From Pseudomonadota bacterium (GTDB lineage: Bacteria > Pseudomonadota > Gammaproteobacteria > Xanthomonadales > Marinicellaceae), in NCBI GenBank assembly GCA_008501575.1, contig QQUO01000164.1:1-7482 (forward strand): a stretch of 7,482 bases of DNA. The letters run 5' to 3'. Positions 1-7,072 of the stretch are shown piece by piece. The notes beneath the pieces are model-generated. The model ran no database searches, was not told the DNA's origin, and saw only the letters and a program-made list of their open reading frames with translations. Made by a program: the position numbers and the translations under genes. How positions within the stretch are numbered: the stretch's first letter is position 1; every line of letters starts with the position of its first letter.

Positions 1-441
1 CGCTACATTGCCAATCGAATACAACAGCACTGGCAACAGCCGGCCACAGGCCAACCGTTTAACGGTCAAGTGGTGATGATGCAGCGCAATGATTATGATA
101 AGCAATTATTTAATGGTGATATCGGGGTGCTGTTACAGGCACAAGAAGGGTGGCAGGTGGTGTTTCCCGGTGCTGGCGGCTACCGCTGCTTTGCCGTGAT
201 TTTGTTGCCTGAATTGGTCTCCGCATTTGCCATCACCGTGCATAAAAGCCAGGGCTCAGAATACCAGCATGTACTGATGCCTTTACCCAACGATACCGGC
301 AATCGACTTTTAAGCCGGGAAATAATCTACACCGGGATAACACGGGCCAAATCCTCGGTGTTAATCTATGGCCAGAAAGCGGTGTTAAGTCAAGCCATTA
401 AAAACCACAATGAACGACAAAGTGGTTTGCAATTCTGGTGA
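1..441 (+). CDS. recD: Exodeoxyribonuclease V alpha subunit RecD, C-terminal part (5' end outside window)
   Basis: RecD is the 5'-3' superfamily 1 helicase subunit of RecBCD, the nuclease-helicase that processes double-strand DNA ends for recombination and degrades foreign linear DNA. The frame is open from base 1, and 146 residues are visible before TGA at 439-441. Seen directly: NGDIG at visible residues 38-42, the helicase motif around TVHKSQGSEY (79-88), and the last helicase motif IYTGITRAKSSVLIYG (109-124) with its arginine finger region. Order and spacing match the C-terminal 2A domain of E. coli RecD, and the protein ends a short distance after the last motif, as RecD does. The HKSQG form of the motif and the ERQSGL ending favour RecD over RecD2, TraI or other UvrD-like helicases. 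The Walker A part lies upstream of the window. The next gene starts 43 bp downstream on the same strand. Confidence 0.93.
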   Translation, partial: RYIANRIQQHWQQPATGQPFNGQVVMMQRNDYDKQLFNGDIGVLLQAQEGWQVVFPGAGGYRCFAVILLPELVSAFAITVHKSQGSEYQHVLMPLPNDTGNRLLSREIIYTGITRAKSSVLIYGQKAVLSQAIKNHNERQSGLQFW

Positions 442-484
442 ATGAAATTTACAATTTTAAATTCAAATCAGACAGTGGAATTCT

Positions 485-871
485 ATGCAAAAAGTAAGAG
501 GTGTCGGTGGGTTATTTTTTAAATGTAATGACCCCGAAAAATTAGCCCGTTGGTATAAAGATAATTTAGGTTTCGAATTAGAAGCCCCTTTTTGTGCCTC
601 ATTTAAGCCCCACAAGGCCCATGAATCAGATAAAACCGTCTGGGGCGCTTTTAACAAGGACTCTGAATACTTTGCCCCTTCAAGTCAGCGCTTTATGTTT
701 AACTTCATTGTTGATGATGTGCCGGCCATGCTGGCACAAGTCACTCAGGCCGGTGCCCGACAAGTGGGCGATGTGGTGTCTGAAGACTATGGTGATTTTG
801 GTTGGTTTATCGATCCCGAAGGATTTAAAGTGGAACTGTGGTCGCCAAAAGAACCGACAACAAGCGCATGA
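485..871 (+). CDS. VOC family (glyoxalase/bleomycin resistance-like) protein
   Basis: This small 128-residue protein has the vicinal oxygen chelate fold. Family members include glyoxalase I, ring-cleavage dioxygenases and antibiotic-binding proteins, and the substrate here cannot be told. Two beta-alpha-beta-beta-beta modules are visible: residues 4-30 (GGLFFKCNDPEKLARWYKDN then LGF) and about 70-119, ending in FGWFIDPEGFKVELW (105-119). Glu117 occupies the usual C-terminal metal-ligand position. The first-strand position that is His in glyoxalase I is not His here (GVGGLFF), so classical glyoxalase I activity is doubtful. The close relatives I recall share this pattern. The start ATG is preceded by GTGGA at 475-479, the clearest Shine-Dalgarno-like site in the window. 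The stop TGA overlaps the ATG of proC, so the two genes are probably translated together. No convincing promoter is visible in the 43-bp gap after recD. Confidence 0.85.
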   Translation: MQKVRGVGGLFFKCNDPEKLARWYKDNLGFELEAPFCASFKPHKAHESDKTVWGAFNKDSEYFAPSSQRFMFNFIVDDVPAMLAQVTQAGARQVGDVVSEDYGDFGWFIDPEGFKVELWSPKEPTTSA

Positions 872-1698
872 AATCAATCCGTGATATCCAAATCCGGTTT
901 ATCGGTGCCGGCAACATGGCCACCAGTTTAATCAGCGGCTTGTTCAATAAAGGCTTTAACACCAATCAAATAAAAGCCACCAACCCCAATTATAATCAAC
1001 GTGAATACATCCGCAGTCAATTTAACATTCAGGTCTTTGATGACAACAATGAGCATTTTGGTTGGCCCGATGTGGTGGTGATGGCGGTAAAACCACAGGT
1101 CATGAAAACCGCTTTAATGGAAATTCGAGACAACATACAACACACCCAACCTCTGCTGGTGTCGGTGGCTGCCGGTATCACCACCAGCCAAATGCAAGAT
1201 TGGCTGCAACACCCCAACGCCATCATCCGCACCATGCCCAATACCCCGGCTGCCATCGGTCAAGGCGCCATAGGCATGTACGCCAATAATGAGGTGACGG
1301 ATTCGCAGCGTTTCATGTGTGAACAAATCATGGATGCTGTGGGCACTTCCGTTTGGGTCAGCGAAGAAAGTGATATGGACATTGTCACGGCTTTATCAGG
1401 CAGTGGTCCTGCGTATTTCTTCACCTTTATCAAAGCCCTGCAGGCGGCCGCCGAAGAACTCGGCTTATCAGCAGAAAATGCCGCCTTATTAACCCAGCAA
1501 ACAGCGGTCGGTGCATCCCTTTTGGCAGAGCGCAGTGATGTGTCCATGGATGTCTTAATCGATCAGGTCACTTCACCGCAAGGCACCACCCATGCCGCAT
1601 TAATGCAATGGCAACATTTGGATTTTGAAAACATCGTCAAACAGGCGGTGGTGGCCGCATGTCAACGGTCCGCAGAATTATCATCTGACAGCCAATAG
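868..1698 (+). CDS. proC: Pyrroline-5-carboxylate reductase
   Basis: ProC catalyses the last step of proline synthesis in the cytoplasm, the NAD(P)H-dependent reduction of 1-pyrroline-5-carboxylate to L-proline. The 276 residues are close to the usual ProC length. Seen: the Rossmann dinucleotide motif FIGAGNMA (11-18), AVKP (73-76), RTMPNTPAAIGQG (121-133), ALSGSGPAYFF (175-185) and the C-terminal dimerisation-domain signature DQVTSPQGTT (232-241). I chose ATG 868 over the in-frame GTG at 838. It gives the expected short N-terminus before the Rossmann strand, and it makes a 4-bp ATGA overlap with the VOC gene (stop 869-871). The GTG would instead overlap that gene by 34 bp. No good Shine-Dalgarno precedes ATG 868, so translation probably depends on coupling to the upstream gene. 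In many gammaproteobacteria proC sits beside yggS/pilT and yggT; here it does not. Confidence 0.96.
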   Translation: MKSIRDIQIRFIGAGNMATSLISGLFNKGFNTNQIKATNPNYNQREYIRSQFNIQVFDDNNEHFGWPDVVVMAVKPQVMKTALMEIRDNIQHTQPLLVSVAAGITTSQMQDWLQHPNAIIRTMPNTPAAIGQGAIGMYANNEVTDSQRFMCEQIMDAVGTSVWVSEESDMDIVTALSGSGPAYFFTFIKALQAAAEELGLSAENAALLTQQTAVGASLLAERSDVSMDVLIDQVTSPQGTTHAALMQWQHLDFENIVKQAVVAACQRSAELSSDSQ

Positions 1699-1708
1699 CC
1701 ATATTCAT

Positions 1709-1730
1709 CAGGCATTCCTTGGGATTGCTG
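1709..1730. other. Imperfect palindrome overlapping the -35 box
   Basis: The sequence just after proC forms a 22-bp imperfect dyad. CAG pairs with CTG at the outer ends, there is a 2-bp mismatch, and then five inner pairs, one of them G-T. It covers the candidate -35 hexamer of the SNF2 gene and is followed by a short T stretch at 1739-1742. It could be an operator, a weak transcription terminator for proC, or chance; the arms are too short to decide. Confidence 0.2.
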
Positions 1731-1747
1731 TGCGGATGTTTTATAAT
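1719..1747 (+). promoter_or_regulatory. Sigma-70-type promoter for the SNF2-PLD operon
   Basis: A consensus -10 hexamer TATAAT (1742-1747) lies exactly 17 bp downstream of TTGGGA (1719-1724), which matches 4 of 6 bases of TTGACA. Transcription would start near 1754, leaving a leader of about 25 nt before ATG 1778. It sits in the only sizeable gap between the proC gene and the SNF2 gene, which supports a separate transcription unit starting here. Confidence 0.6.
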
Positions 1748-1777
1748 GGTTGATTGCTTTAAAAAACAGATGATTAC

Positions 1778-4700
1778 ATGATGCAAAAAACGCCGCTCGC
1801 GTTTCAGGGTCCCGGTGATGAACTTGGCCGATTTTTCAGCGAAACCACGCTCTATAAAGCCTGCCAATTAATCATCGCAGACAAGCTTCAAGATTGGCAA
1901 AAACCGGCAAATACCGGTATCAGTCGAGCTGAGGTGGATGGCCATCGGGTAAAACTGCTTTGGCCATTGCCTAAAAAAGTCGATAAAACTGTGGGCCAAT
2001 GTGATTGTGCAGTGGCGCAAGTATGTGTTCATAAGGCTGCGCTGGCGTTGATTAATCGCAGTCGCTTAAACCGCATCCAACCATTTACCCATCAAATTAA
2101 AGCCCTGCAAAACATTAACCAGACTTTTATGGTGTGGATGCAGAAACAACAACATGACCCATTTCCGGCAATGGCCAGACATCGGGTGGTTTATCTTTTA
2201 GACGAACACAGCGATGGTGCTTCATTTGTGGTGACCATTCATAAAGCCTATTTAAGTCAGGATGACCGTTATAGCATCAAAGAAGCCATCGATAACAGCT
2301 TATTATGGGTTAAAAACCGGCCTAAATTTGTGTCACTGGCCGATCAGAAAGTGTTTTATCTGATGCACGAACAAGGCCTCACCCAAAGCCACAGCATACA
2401 ACTTAAGGCAGATCGTGATGATGAGCTCATCAAAGCCATTGTTGAGACCGGCCGTTGTTTTTGGCGAGCCAGTTACCGCAACCCAATTCAGCTGCAATCG
2501 CACCCGGAAGCGAGTCATCATCCCGCCCGTCGCTTAACCGCCGGCTATGATTTTGTGTTGGCTGAAAATGCCATTACCCGTCACCAACCGAAAACCGTAA
2601 AAGCCATAAAATTACCACCGGCTTTAACCATCAAACCCCGCATTCGTATTCACAGCGAGCACATCCAATTTCCCTGGCCGCCGCAAACCTTGTACCAATT
2701 TGATTGGGCAAAAATAGAATTTTATGTGGGTGATGATGATTTTAGTTTTTCATTGTCAGATGTCCGGCGAGGACGGGTCAGTATCGATGGTGAGCAACTG
2801 GCAGTCATTGCCGGGTTTTGTTACTTATTGGATAAATTCGATTCAGTGCATGCCCATTTTGAAGCACCCATCAGTCACGACTACGAAATTAATGACCGAT
2901 TTATTCCCGCTGATATTGTGCGCCTTTGTACTTACCTGGTGGCGCTTTATGATTTGGATTGGGATGTCCGGTTTGATGACAGTTTCCGTTTAAACCGGCA
3001 ATCAGCGGATGATTGGTATGTCAAAGTTGATAAAAAGTCCACAGGACTTGGTGGCCCGCAAACCTATGGTTTAGAGCTGGGCGTTGAAGTGGATGGCCAA
3101 CAGGTGAATATTATGCCGTACCTGGTAAAAGCCATTAAAACCGGCCAATTTGAACAAATCCAAAAAGAATTGGTTTTACAGTTAGAGTCCGGCCAAATGA
3201 TTGGACTGGACGCCGCCAAAGTCAAACAAATTATTGCCACCATGGGTGAATTGTACAGCGAGCAACCTTTGGATAAACAACAGCAAATCCAGTTGCCTGA
3301 ACAACAACTGATGCAAGTGGCGCGCTTACAGCAACAATGGCATGACAGTGGCGAAACAAATCAGCTGCACAGCGGAGCAGGTGGTCACCGGTTAAGATGG
3401 ATTGGTGATGACGCCGTCAAAAATAAAGTGCAACAACTGCAAAAAATTAAAGAACTGCCCATTATCAAACCACCCTCGCGGCTACAAGCCAAACTCCGTG
3501 ATTATCAGATTAAAGGATTTAGCTGGTTGTGTTTCTTACAACAGCATCAATTACATGGCTTATTGGCCGATGATATGGGCTTGGGAAAAACCATCCAAAC
3601 CCTGGCCTTATTACTGCATCAAAAACAGCACAACATCGCCCAATCACCATCCTTGCTGGTGGCGCCCACCAGTTTACTGGGTAACTGGCATGCCGAAGCA
3701 GCCCGCTTTACACCGGATCTCAAAGTTTTGATATTAACCGGTGATAACCGCGAATCCCTGTATCAATCATGGCCAAATTATGATTTAGTGGTCACCAGTT
3801 ACGGTATTATGAACCGGGATATGGCCATCTTAATCAAACAATCGGTGCATTATCTTATCCTGGATGAAGCCCAAGCCATTAAAAACCGCAAAACCCAAAC
3901 CGCCCAGGCCGCTAAAGCCATTCCCTCACAACACCGGTTGTGTTTGACTGGCACACCGGTGGAGAATCATTTGGGTGAATTATGGTCAATGTTTGATTTT
4001 TTAATGCCTGGATTCTTAGGGAGTGAAAAACTGTTTCAACAGGTCTATCAATTTCCCATTGAAAAAGACCAAAATCAGGAACGTTTACAGGAATTACAAC
4101 AACGCATGGCACCCTTTATCTTGCGGCGCACCAAATCTCAGGTGGCCAAAGAACTGCCGGATAAAAACGAGATCGTTAAGATGATTGACTTGGATGAACG
4201 TCAGGCCCACGTTTATGAAAGTATCCGCTTAACCATGGTGGATGAAATTAAACAGGCATTCAAAGATCATCAGGGCAATCAAATTCTCATTGGCAATGCC
4301 TTGTTGAGATTACGTCAAGTGTGCTGTCATCCGAGTCTGGTAAAGCTGGCTTCCGTGGATAAAAGCGCCCCTTCAGCGAAATTGGATTGGCTCATGACCG
4401 CCATTCCAAATTTAGTGGAAGAGGGCAGACGCATCTTGGTTTTTTCATCCTTCACCGGCATGTTGGCCTTGATTGAAAAAGGATTAAAAGAATTAGATAT
4501 TCCTTACTTATCACTGACCGGTAAAACCCCGGCAAAACGGCGTACTCAGGACATTAACCGCTTCCAAAACGAAGAAGTCCCGGTGTATCTGATTAGTTTA
4601 AAAGCCGGTGGCGCCGGAATAAACCTGACTGCTGCTGACACCGTCATTCATTTCGATCCCTGGTGGAACCCGGCGGCGGAACAACAAGCCAGCGACCGTG

Positions 4701-4891
4701 CCCATCGAATCGGCCAGGATAAGCAGGTGTTTGTCTATAAACTGATTAGTCGTGGTACCGTTGAAGAAAAAATTTATAACATGCAACAACAAAAAAGCGA
4801 GCTGGCCTCAGCCCTGTTAGCCACTGACAACAGCGGCTTAAAGCTCAGCGAACACCAGTGGCAAGATTTACTGAAACCAATTTCAACATGA
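1778..4891 (+). CDS. SNF2-family helicase-like ATPase with N-terminal SWIM zinc finger
   Basis: This is a 1037-residue Swi2/Snf2 ATPase, a superfamily 2 DNA translocase that moves along duplex DNA and remodels bound proteins rather than unwinding strands. Domains in order: a SWIM-type zinc-binding motif CxCx5CxH (Cys75, Cys77, Cys83, His85); a long poorly characterised middle region (about 100-560); and the SNF2 ATPase core. The core shows motif I DDMGLGKT (598-605), motif II DEAQ (696-699), motif III LTGTPVEN (723-730), LRRTKSQV around 782-789, motif V SLKAGGAGINL (940-950) and motif VI DRAHRIGQ (973-980). All catalytic motifs look intact. SWIM-SNF2 proteins of this size are widespread in bacteria, and their precise job is mostly unknown; a transcription-recycling or repair role like RapA is only an analogy. 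ATG codons at 1778 and 1781 are both possible starts, and neither has a strong ribosome binding site. The TGA stop overlaps the next gene's ATG. Confidence 0.93.
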   Translation: MMQKTPLAFQGPGDELGRFFSETTLYKACQLIIADKLQDWQKPANTGISRAEVDGHRVKLLWPLPKKVDKTVGQCDCAVAQVCVHKAALALINRSRLNRIQPFTHQIKALQNINQTFMVWMQKQQHDPFPAMARHRVVYLLDEHSDGASFVVTIHKAYLSQDDRYSIKEAIDNSLLWVKNRPKFVSLADQKVFYLMHEQGLTQSHSIQLKADRDDELIKAIVETGRCFWRASYRNPIQLQSHPEASHHPARRLTAGYDFVLAENAITRHQPKTVKAIKLPPALTIKPRIRIHSEHIQFPWPPQTLYQFDWAKIEFYVGDDDFSFSLSDVRRGRVSIDGEQLAVIAGFCYLLDKFDSVHAHFEAPISHDYEINDRFIPADIVRLCTYLVALYDLDWDVRFDDSFRLNRQSADDWYVKVDKKSTGLGGPQTYGLELGVEVDGQQVNIMPYLVKAIKTGQFEQIQKELVLQLESGQMIGLDAAKVKQIIATMGELYSEQPLDKQQQIQLPEQQLMQVARLQQQWHDSGETNQLHSGAGGHRLRWIGDDAVKNKVQQLQKIKELPIIKPPSRLQAKLRDYQIKGFSWLCFLQQHQLHGLLADDMGLGKTIQTLALLLHQKQHNIAQSPSLLVAPTSLLGNWHAEAARFTPDLKVLILTGDNRESLYQSWPNYDLVVTSYGIMNRDMAILIKQSVHYLILDEAQAIKNRKTQTAQAAKAIPSQHRLCLTGTPVENHLGELWSMFDFLMPGFLGSEKLFQQVYQFPIEKDQNQERLQELQQRMAPFILRRTKSQVAKELPDKNEIVKMIDLDERQAHVYESIRLTMVDEIKQAFKDHQGNQILIGNALLRLRQVCCHPSLVKLASVDKSAPSAKLDWLMTAIPNLVEEGRRILVFSSFTGMLALIEKGLKELDIPYLSLTGKTPAKRRTQDINRFQNEEVPVYLISLKAGGAGINLTAADTVIHFDPWWNPAAEQQASDRAHRIGQDKQVFVYKLISRGTVEEKIYNMQQQKSELASALLATDNSGLKLSEHQWQDLLKPIST

Positions 4892-6450
4892 AGCGACTGA
4901 TCATAAAAATAAGCAAAATCACCGTCATTATGCTGTTGCTGCTTACCCTATATGTCCTGGTGGCGCGGCAACTGTTCAGCCTGCCCGCCCTGCAACGCCA
5001 GGACAGTCACTCCATATCAGCTGATAAAACCAGCGATTGGGCACAATTCATTAACGCCCAAGCACAACAACATCCCAATCTAAGCGGCATCAAACCCTTG
5101 GCCAGTGGTTTGGATGCTTTTATCATGCGTTTATTATTAATCGAAAAAGCCCGGTTCAGTATCGATGCCCAATATTACATTTGGCACCATGATTTAACCG
5201 GACTGTGGCTATTACAAGCGTTAAAAAATGCCGCTGATCGGGGAGTACGGGTGCGCTTACTGCTGGATGACAATGGCATCGGCGGCCTGGACGGCATCAT
5301 CAGTGAGCTTAATCAGCATGAATTGATTGATATTCGGCTCTATAACCCCTTTGTGGTGCGTCGTTTCAAGTTAATAAATTTCACCTGGGATTTTTTTCGC
5401 CTGAATCACCGAATGCATAACAAAGCCATGATAGTTGATGGTTTGGCGGCCATTGTTGGCGGCCGAAATATCGGTGATGAATATTTTAACACCGGCTTGA
5501 ACCCACATTATAATGATTTAGATGTGTTGACCATTGGCCAGGTCACCCCGGACATTGCCGCCAATTTTGACCTGTTTTTTAACAGTCAATTGGCCATGCC
5601 AGCCCAACAGATTATTGAGCAAGTTAAAGGCAACAACAATTTACTGGAACAGGCCCTGTCACCACTCAAACAATCACAGCAATACCACACCTATCGACAA
5701 GCCGTCATTGACAGTGAATTAAGCCAAGCCATCCCTAATCATGAGCTCATAACAACCTGGTCAGAGGTCAGTTTAATCAGCGATCACCCAAAAAAATCAT
5801 TGGGCATCGACAGAAAAGATGTGCTGATGGTCACCCGCTTAATCAGTATTTTAGAATCACCCCAATCACAGGTGGATATTGTCACACCGTATTTTGTGCC
5901 GGCCAAATCAGTTCACTTATTGGCCAATCTCACAGCCCGTGGTGTTAAAGTGCGCATCCTCACCAATTCATTTGAAGCCAATGATGTCATACCGGTGCAT
6001 GCCGGCTACGCCAAATACCGCAAGCCATTATTACAAGCCGGGGTAAAATTATTTGAATTAAAAACCAATCACGCCATCGAAGAAAACAAAGCCGATCTCG
6101 GATTTATGGGCTCATCAGGTGCCAGTTTGCACGCCAAAACATTTGCCGTGGATGGCCGTCTGGTGTTTATTGGCTCTTTTAATTTCGATCCCCGCTCAGC
6201 CAGACTCAACACTGAAATGGGTGTGGTCATAGATGACCCCCGATTGGCCCGGGACATACACAGACATTTTCAAGAAGACCTGCACAGACAAGCCTACCGG
6301 TTACAACTCGATGATGCCGGCAACATCGTTTGGCTGGAATACCAAAACCCAGAACACAGTGTCGAATACCATAAAGACCCAAACAGCACAGCCTTGCAGC
6401 GCATGATGCTGACAATCATCGGCTGGCTGCCGATACAAAAATTGTTATAA
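4888..6450 (+). CDS. Membrane-anchored phospholipase D family protein, ClsC-like cardiolipin synthase
   Basis: This 520-residue protein has two HKD catalytic motifs. HxKx4D is seen at His177-Lys179-Asp184, followed by GGRNIGDEYF, and again at His415-Lys417-Asp422, followed by GSFNFDPRSARLNTE. These flanking signatures and the C-terminal region strongly resemble E. coli ClsC (YmdC), which makes cardiolipin from phosphatidylglycerol and phosphatidylethanolamine. E. coli ClsC is somewhat shorter and works with YmdB; no ymdB-like gene is visible here. A hydrophobic segment at residues 11-30 after a Lys/Arg-rich start (MKRLIIKISK) should anchor the protein in the inner membrane with the catalytic part outside the cytoplasm (inference). 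I chose ATG 4888 over the in-frame GTG at 4858. It gives the basic-then-hydrophobic N-terminus directly and an ATGA overlap with the SNF2 stop (4889-4891). No Shine-Dalgarno is evident, so translational coupling is likely. A non-cardiolipin PLD activity remains possible. Confidence 0.88.
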   Translation: MKRLIIKISKITVIMLLLLTLYVLVARQLFSLPALQRQDSHSISADKTSDWAQFINAQAQQHPNLSGIKPLASGLDAFIMRLLLIEKARFSIDAQYYIWHHDLTGLWLLQALKNAADRGVRVRLLLDDNGIGGLDGIISELNQHELIDIRLYNPFVVRRFKLINFTWDFFRLNHRMHNKAMIVDGLAAIVGGRNIGDEYFNTGLNPHYNDLDVLTIGQVTPDIAANFDLFFNSQLAMPAQQIIEQVKGNNNLLEQALSPLKQSQQYHTYRQAVIDSELSQAIPNHELITTWSEVSLISDHPKKSLGIDRKDVLMVTRLISILESPQSQVDIVTPYFVPAKSVHLLANLTARGVKVRILTNSFEANDVIPVHAGYAKYRKPLLQAGVKLFELKTNHAIEENKADLGFMGSSGASLHAKTFAVDGRLVFIGSFNFDPRSARLNTEMGVVIDDPRLARDIHRHFQEDLHRQAYRLQLDDAGNIVWLEYQNPEHSVEYHKDPNSTALQRMMLTIIGWLPIQKLL

Positions 6451-6482
6451 ACTTTTCAATATGTATTTTTACAACATTTATT

Positions 6483-6812
6483 ATGTCTAATAATTTTGCC
6501 GAACACTGTGTCCGCCATATGCTGGCTCGATATCAAATTAAATCGCCTGATTTTGATTTCATCCGAGAACTCGAACTAGTAACCGATATGGCATTTTTAA
6601 CCAACACAACAGACACTGAATCACTGTGCTATGCCCACAGCCCAAAGGTACGCGCTGAGTACAAAACCAGCTTCACCCCCGCCGATCTATGGAATTATAT
6701 TAACAATCACCCAAACCCCCAGAGTACTGATATCAACACTTACCTAAAATCCATCCTCCCCAAAACCAAACAACAATTCTGGCAAATAACCCAACACAAT
6801 AACCACAAATAA
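6483..6812 (+). CDS. Hypothetical protein, 109 residues
   Basis: I do not recognise this protein. It has no signal peptide or membrane segment and looks like a small soluble protein. It has mixed charged and aromatic residues, two cysteines (Cys9, Cys49), a probable helical start (FAEHCVRHMLARYQI) and a polar, Asn/Gln/Lys-rich tail (KTKQQFWQITQHNNHK) that may be disordered. It starts 32 bp after the PLD gene on the same strand, so it may be the third gene of that operon. The gap is AT-rich and holds no clear promoter, terminator or Shine-Dalgarno. Normal amino acid composition over the first 80 residues and the operon-like position argue for a real gene; absence of any known motif and of a ribosome binding site argue for caution. 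The non-coding repeat region begins directly after its stop. Confidence 0.6.
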   Translation: MSNNFAEHCVRHMLARYQIKSPDFDFIRELELVTDMAFLTNTTDTESLCYAHSPKVRAEYKTSFTPADLWNYINNHPNPQSTDINTYLKSILPKTKQQFWQITQHNNHK

Positions 6813-6814
6813 CC

Positions 6815-6869
6815 AGACAGTCACCCTTACACCAATAAAAAAATCAATAAAAAATAGACAGTCACCTTT
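6815..6869. repeat. Two direct copies of a 14-bp repeat, AGACAGTCACCYTT
   Basis: AGACAGTCACCCTT at 6815-6828 and AGACAGTCACCTTT at 6856-6869 differ at one base and are 41 bp apart. The stretch between them is AT-rich, itself with two near-identical CAATAAAAAA units (6833 and 6845). From memory, unverified, GACAGTCACC-like words recur in gammaproteobacterial intergenic DNA near REP-associated transposases, which fits the transposase at the right edge. Confidence 0.6.
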
Positions 6870-6884
6870 CGCAACCTTTCGCAT
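6865..6884. repeat. Tandem 10-bp repeat, CCTTTCGCAW x2
   Basis: CCTTTCGCAA (6865-6874) is followed immediately by CCTTTCGCAT (6875-6884), 9 of 10 bases identical. The first unit overlaps the end of the second 14-bp direct repeat. It may be a slippage duplication inside the repeat element. Confidence 0.5.
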
Positions 6885-6885
6885 T

Positions 6886-7014
6886 AAAAAAATTGATATT
6901 TCCATACCTTAAGCACAGTAAATTTTCACTCAATAGAGTGATTTCATAGGTTTTGAACTTTGTACTTAAGCTTTTGACAGAAAAATAGATTGAAATTCTT
7001 ATATCAACATTTTT
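6886..7014. repeat. Nested inverted-repeat element
   Basis: Three levels of inverted repeat nest in this 129-bp non-coding stretch. Outer arms 6886-6899 and 7001-7014 match at 12 of 14 positions (TTGATAT pairs perfectly with ATATCAA). Middle arms CTTAAGCACA (6908-6917) and TGTACTTAAG (6961-6970) match at 9 of 10. A central perfect hairpin is at 6926-6941. The right half is longer than the left, as if about 20-30 bp had been inserted or lost. It could be a MITE-like or REP-like mobile repeat, a structured 3' untranslated RNA, or AT-rich chance pairing. Its place beside the transposase favours a mobile repeat (inference). Confidence 0.4.
6926..6941. terminator. Candidate weak bidirectional terminator hairpin
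   Basis: TCACTC and GAGTGA form a perfect 6-bp stem around the loop AATA. It is followed on the plus strand by only three T residues, and on the minus strand by four (complement of AAAA is absent, but AATTTT upstream reads as AAAATT). The stem is short and AT-rich for a factor-independent terminator. It is the best candidate between the convergent small-protein gene and the transposase gene, but may simply be the core of the nested inverted repeat. Confidence 0.2.
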
Positions 7015-7019
7015 AGAAC

Positions 7020-7033
7020 GAGCCGAATGGCTC
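7020..7033. repeat. Perfect hairpin GAGCC-GAAT-GGCTC downstream of the transposase
   Basis: A GC-rich 5-bp stem with a 4-base loop stands out in AT-rich surroundings, 40 bp beyond the transposase stop codon. No T-tract follows on either strand, so it is not a standard terminator. Hairpins of this type form the core of REP elements recognised by REP-associated transposases, so it may be a REP-like or transposon-end site (inference). Confidence 0.4.
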
Positions 7034-7072
7034 CACATACAGTGAAGTACGATGATTCCCGGTTAATAAACG

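Noticed and set aside
594..884. Alternative plus-strand frame overlapping the VOC gene
   Set aside because: The VOC reading frame shows family motifs along its whole length; the alternative product has no recognisable features.
1029..1547. Antisense open frames within proC (for example 1260-1547 minus)
   Set aside because: They lie fully inside a clearly coding gene on the other strand, have no homology I recognise and no translation signals.
3402..3731. Possible frameshift or second gene inside the SNF2 gene
   Set aside because: The SNF2 frame is continuous through all helicase motifs, so the overlapping open frame is a by-product of its codon use.
1778..6812. A DISARM-like or other SNF2-plus-PLD phage defence operon
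   Set aside because: The PLD protein has two HKD motifs with ClsC-type flanks and an N-terminal membrane segment. No methyltransferase, DUF1998-type or other defence gene is present. The flanks are housekeeping genes.
6813..7072. A CRISPR array or a small ncRNA gene
   Set aside because: The direct repeats are only two copies of 14 bp and the spacer is not unique-sequence sized in a regular series. No known RNA family signature was recognised.
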